Part shown: in pieces, positions 62,584 through 64,000 of the stretch
How positions within the stretch are numbered: position 1 is the first letter of the stretch
Layout of the letters: each line of letters begins with the position of its first letter
Assembly (NCBI RefSeq): GCF_000981585.1
Contig: NZ_LN831776.1
Coordinates: 6,949,216-7,013,215 of the forward strand
Origin: Paenibacillus riograndensis SBR5
Lineage (GTDB): Bacteria; Bacillota; Bacilli; Paenibacillales; Paenibacillaceae
DNA: 64,000 bases
Direction of reading: 5' to 3'
Made by a program: the position numbers and the translations under genes
The notes under the pieces: model-generated
Database searches by the model: none
Told to the model about the DNA's origin: nothing
Seen by the model: the letters and a program-made list of their open reading frames with translations, nothing else

Positions 62584-63129
62584 GTGAGTGTCTATCAATA
62601 TAGTGCCCGCAGCATACGGGGCAAGGAAACCAGCCTGGAGCAATACAAGGATAAGGTGCTGCTCATTGTCAACACTGCCAGCAAATGCGGCTTCACCCCA
62701 CAATATTCGGATCTGCAGAAGCTATACGAGAAATATCAGGACCAGGGGCTGCAGATTCTGGGTTTTCCCAGCAACCAGTTCGGGGAACAGGAGCCGGGCA
62801 GTAATGAAGAGGTTAATGTATTCTGTCAGATCAATTACGGGGTCAGCTTCCCTCTCTTCGAGAAAGTGGATGTTAAAGGAGAGCAGCAACATCCCCTATT
62901 CACCTATCTCACAGAACAGGCAGGGTTCGAAGGGTTTGATACCACGGATTCAAACGGTAAACTGCTGCACACTATGCTCCAGGAGCGTGAGCCTGCAGCG
63001 CTTGATAATGACGAAATCAAATGGAATTTCACCAAATTCCTGATTGACCGCCAAGGGAATGTTGTAAAACGCTACGAATCCCCCGTTGATCCGATGGATC
63101 TTGAACCGGCCATTCAGCAGCTGCTGTAG
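62584..63129 (+). CDS. Glutathione peroxidase family thiol peroxidase
   Basis: A 181-residue protein of the BsaA/GPx type, reducing peroxides at a cysteine. Seen are NTASKCGFTPQYSDLQKLYE with the peroxidatic Cys35, ILGFPSNQFGEQEPG with the conserved Gln, and IKWNFTKFLIDRQGNVVKRY with the Trp-Asn pair of the catalytic tetrad. Bacterial members normally use thioredoxin rather than glutathione. The GTG at 62584 is preferred, with GGAGG 11 bp upstream; ATG codons further up would place residues before the usual SVYQY start. Single-gene unit with its own promoter and terminator. Confidence 0.92.
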   Translation: MSVYQYSARSIRGKETSLEQYKDKVLLIVNTASKCGFTPQYSDLQKLYEKYQDQGLQILGFPSNQFGEQEPGSNEEVNVFCQINYGVSFPLFEKVDVKGEQQHPLFTYLTEQAGFEGFDTTDSNGKLLHTMLQEREPAALDNDEIKWNFTKFLIDRQGNVVKRYESPVDPMDLEPAIQQLL

Positions 63130-63223
63130 GCAAGCGGAGCCTCAAACAGGATTCCGGTTTTAGTTTTCTTTTTTATATAAGCATCCCCATTCCAGCCAAT
63201 AAGAATTCCCTAATAAACAGTTC

Positions 63224-63262
63224 AAAAAAAGAGTGCCTGCGGCCAGCAGACACTCTTTTTTG
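63224..63262 (+). terminator. Terminator of the glutathione peroxidase gene
   Basis: AAAGAGTGCCTGC and GCAGACACTCTT pair around GGCCA and are followed by TTTTTT. An A-run lies in front, so it can work in both directions. Confidence 0.85.
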
Positions 63263-63389
63263 ATTTTTAGAGACGAACAAGCCTTACTTCCACCACTAAG
63301 CTTCTGTGAACACTCCGAAACCCTGACAAGCCATATCCAGCCAACCGATCATGTCAAAAATTATGCATATACCTCGGATCACGTATACT

Positions 63390-63640
63390 TTATTGCAACT
63401 GCCAGTCGCTGATATTGAAATCTTTTTTGGCCAGCTTCTCCTCCACCAGGAAGTTCTTCGTGCCCTCCAGCAGCTTTGTTCCCTCCTCAGTGAACGGCGT
63501 ATCCTTGATGTCGCTGATCGGACTCACCTGCTTCACCAGCTCAGGGGTGGTATCGCCGATCTTGGCCAGGAACTGATAATACTCATCTTCATGCTGCTTC
63601 AGATCAGCCAGCGCCTTCTCACGGGCCGCATTCCACCATC
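63390..63640 (-). pseudogene. C-terminal fragment of an unidentified protein
   Basis: A clean minus-strand frame reads WWNAAREKALADLKQHEDEY, then FLAKIGDTTPELVKQVSPIS, TPFTEEGTKLLEGTKNFLVE and KLAKKDFNISDWQLQ stop at 63390. It has protein-like composition but no start or ribosome site, and begins 28 bp after the stop of the next gene. The tail resembles that of ABC substrate-binding proteins for small organic ions, but this is only a suggestion. Probably the 3' end of a deleted gene. Confidence 0.5.
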
Positions 63641-63667
63641 TTTTGCTCTGTCAACAAAAATTCACAA

Positions 63668-64000
63668 TTAGATCAGGTACCGCAGGTAGATATAGAGGCT
63701 TGAGATGACCATTGACAGCAGCATCAAGGGAAAGCCGACCTTCAAATATCTCATAAACGTGATGGGATATCCTTCTTTTGCCGCGAGGCCCGCTACAATA
63801 AGATTCGCACTCGCGCCGATCAGCGTCCCGTTACCACCCAGACATGCTCCAAGTGCGAGGCTCCACCACAATGGCTCCAGGTTGTGAATGCCCAGATTGC
63901 CCATCTCCTGAATCAGGGGAATCATTGTCGCTACAAATGGAATGTTGTCCAGAAAAGCAGAAGCTATCGCGCTCAGCCATAAAATCAGCATCGAGCTGGC
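63668..64000 (-). CDS. ArsB/NhaD-like ion transporter, 3' part (continues beyond the window)
   Basis: The last ~110 residues of a membrane transporter whose 5' part lies beyond base 64000. The stretch LILWLSAIASAFLDNIPFVA is typical of ArsB/NhaD/SLC13-type proteins. ALGACLGGNGTLIGASANLIV is the second conserved re-entrant motif with the GNGTLIGAS signature. One more helix ends the protein (VGFPLMLLSMVISSLYIYL). It would exchange or pump ions such as arsenite, sodium or dicarboxylates; the subtype cannot be set from the C-terminus alone. Confidence 0.8.
   Translation of the reverse strand, partial: ASSMLILWLSAIASAFLDNIPFVATMIPLIQEMGNLGIHNLEPLWWSLALGACLGGNGTLIGASANLIVAGLAAKEGYPITFMRYLKVGFPLMLLSMVISSLYIYLRYLI

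Noticed and set aside
63351..63671. 106-codon plus-strand frame
   Set aside because: Antisense to a frame with much better protein-like composition and a clean C-terminal end (DFNISDWQLQ).

Overview
The window looks like a chromosomal stretch of a Paenibacillus-type firmicute. The evidence is purine-rich Shine-Dalgarno sites before nearly every gene, carbohydrate ABC transporters encoded without their own ATPase, large AraC regulators, an SLH-domain protein, a T-box leader, cre-like sites and many intracellular glycoside hydrolases. The species call is inference from gene content; no rRNA or tRNA gene was seen.

The window is mainly a series of sugar-scavenging loci. (1) 340-8512: a GH94 phosphorylase, a 1343-residue GH2 enzyme and a small ferredoxin-like-fold protein in one operon, divergent from an AraC regulator. 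(2) 12081-19321: an arabinan locus with an AraC regulator, a solute-binding lipoprotein, two permeases, a GH43 and a secreted GH93-like propeller with C-terminal sugar-binding modules. (3) 30165-34842: a DgaE/DgaF-type amino-sugar-acid operon with a PfkB kinase, an amidohydrolase and a GntR regulator. (4) 35004-51913: an alpha-mannoside / N-glycan type locus, with a membrane AraC regulator, two permeases, a binding protein, GH3, GH38 and GH130 on the minus strand, and a divergent GH38-GH125 pair on the plus strand.

Between loci 2 and 3 (about 9.9-12.1 and 19.6-30.1 kb) lies a decaying, transposon-rich zone. It holds three unrelated TnpB-only (IS605/IS1341-type) elements, each with a recognisable 3' omegaRNA-like hairpin, and many broken genes: a sigma54 activator split by a TnpB element, a beta-lactamase/SLH gene with two in-frame stops, a frameshifted YjlB-like cupin, a GNAT fragment, a GH2 tail and a histidine-kinase fragment. 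A MITE-like 250-bp palindrome and two families of short dispersed repeats fill the spacers.

The right part (52.7-64 kb) is housekeeping: deoC, an SPFH protein, a chemoreceptor, a SulP remnant, a T-box controlled chorismate mutase/DAHP synthase, a hybrid histidine kinase with a lone receiver protein, a DUF2294 protein, a glutathione peroxidase and the 3' end of an ArsB/NhaD-like transporter. No CRISPR array, phage or clear defence island was found. The most original signals are the TnpB insertions with reconstructable target joints, the dispersed intergenic palindromes, the DgaEF-amidohydrolase operon with a perfect operator-like palindrome, and a degenerate PEP-enzyme-like barrel gene behind a cre-like site.
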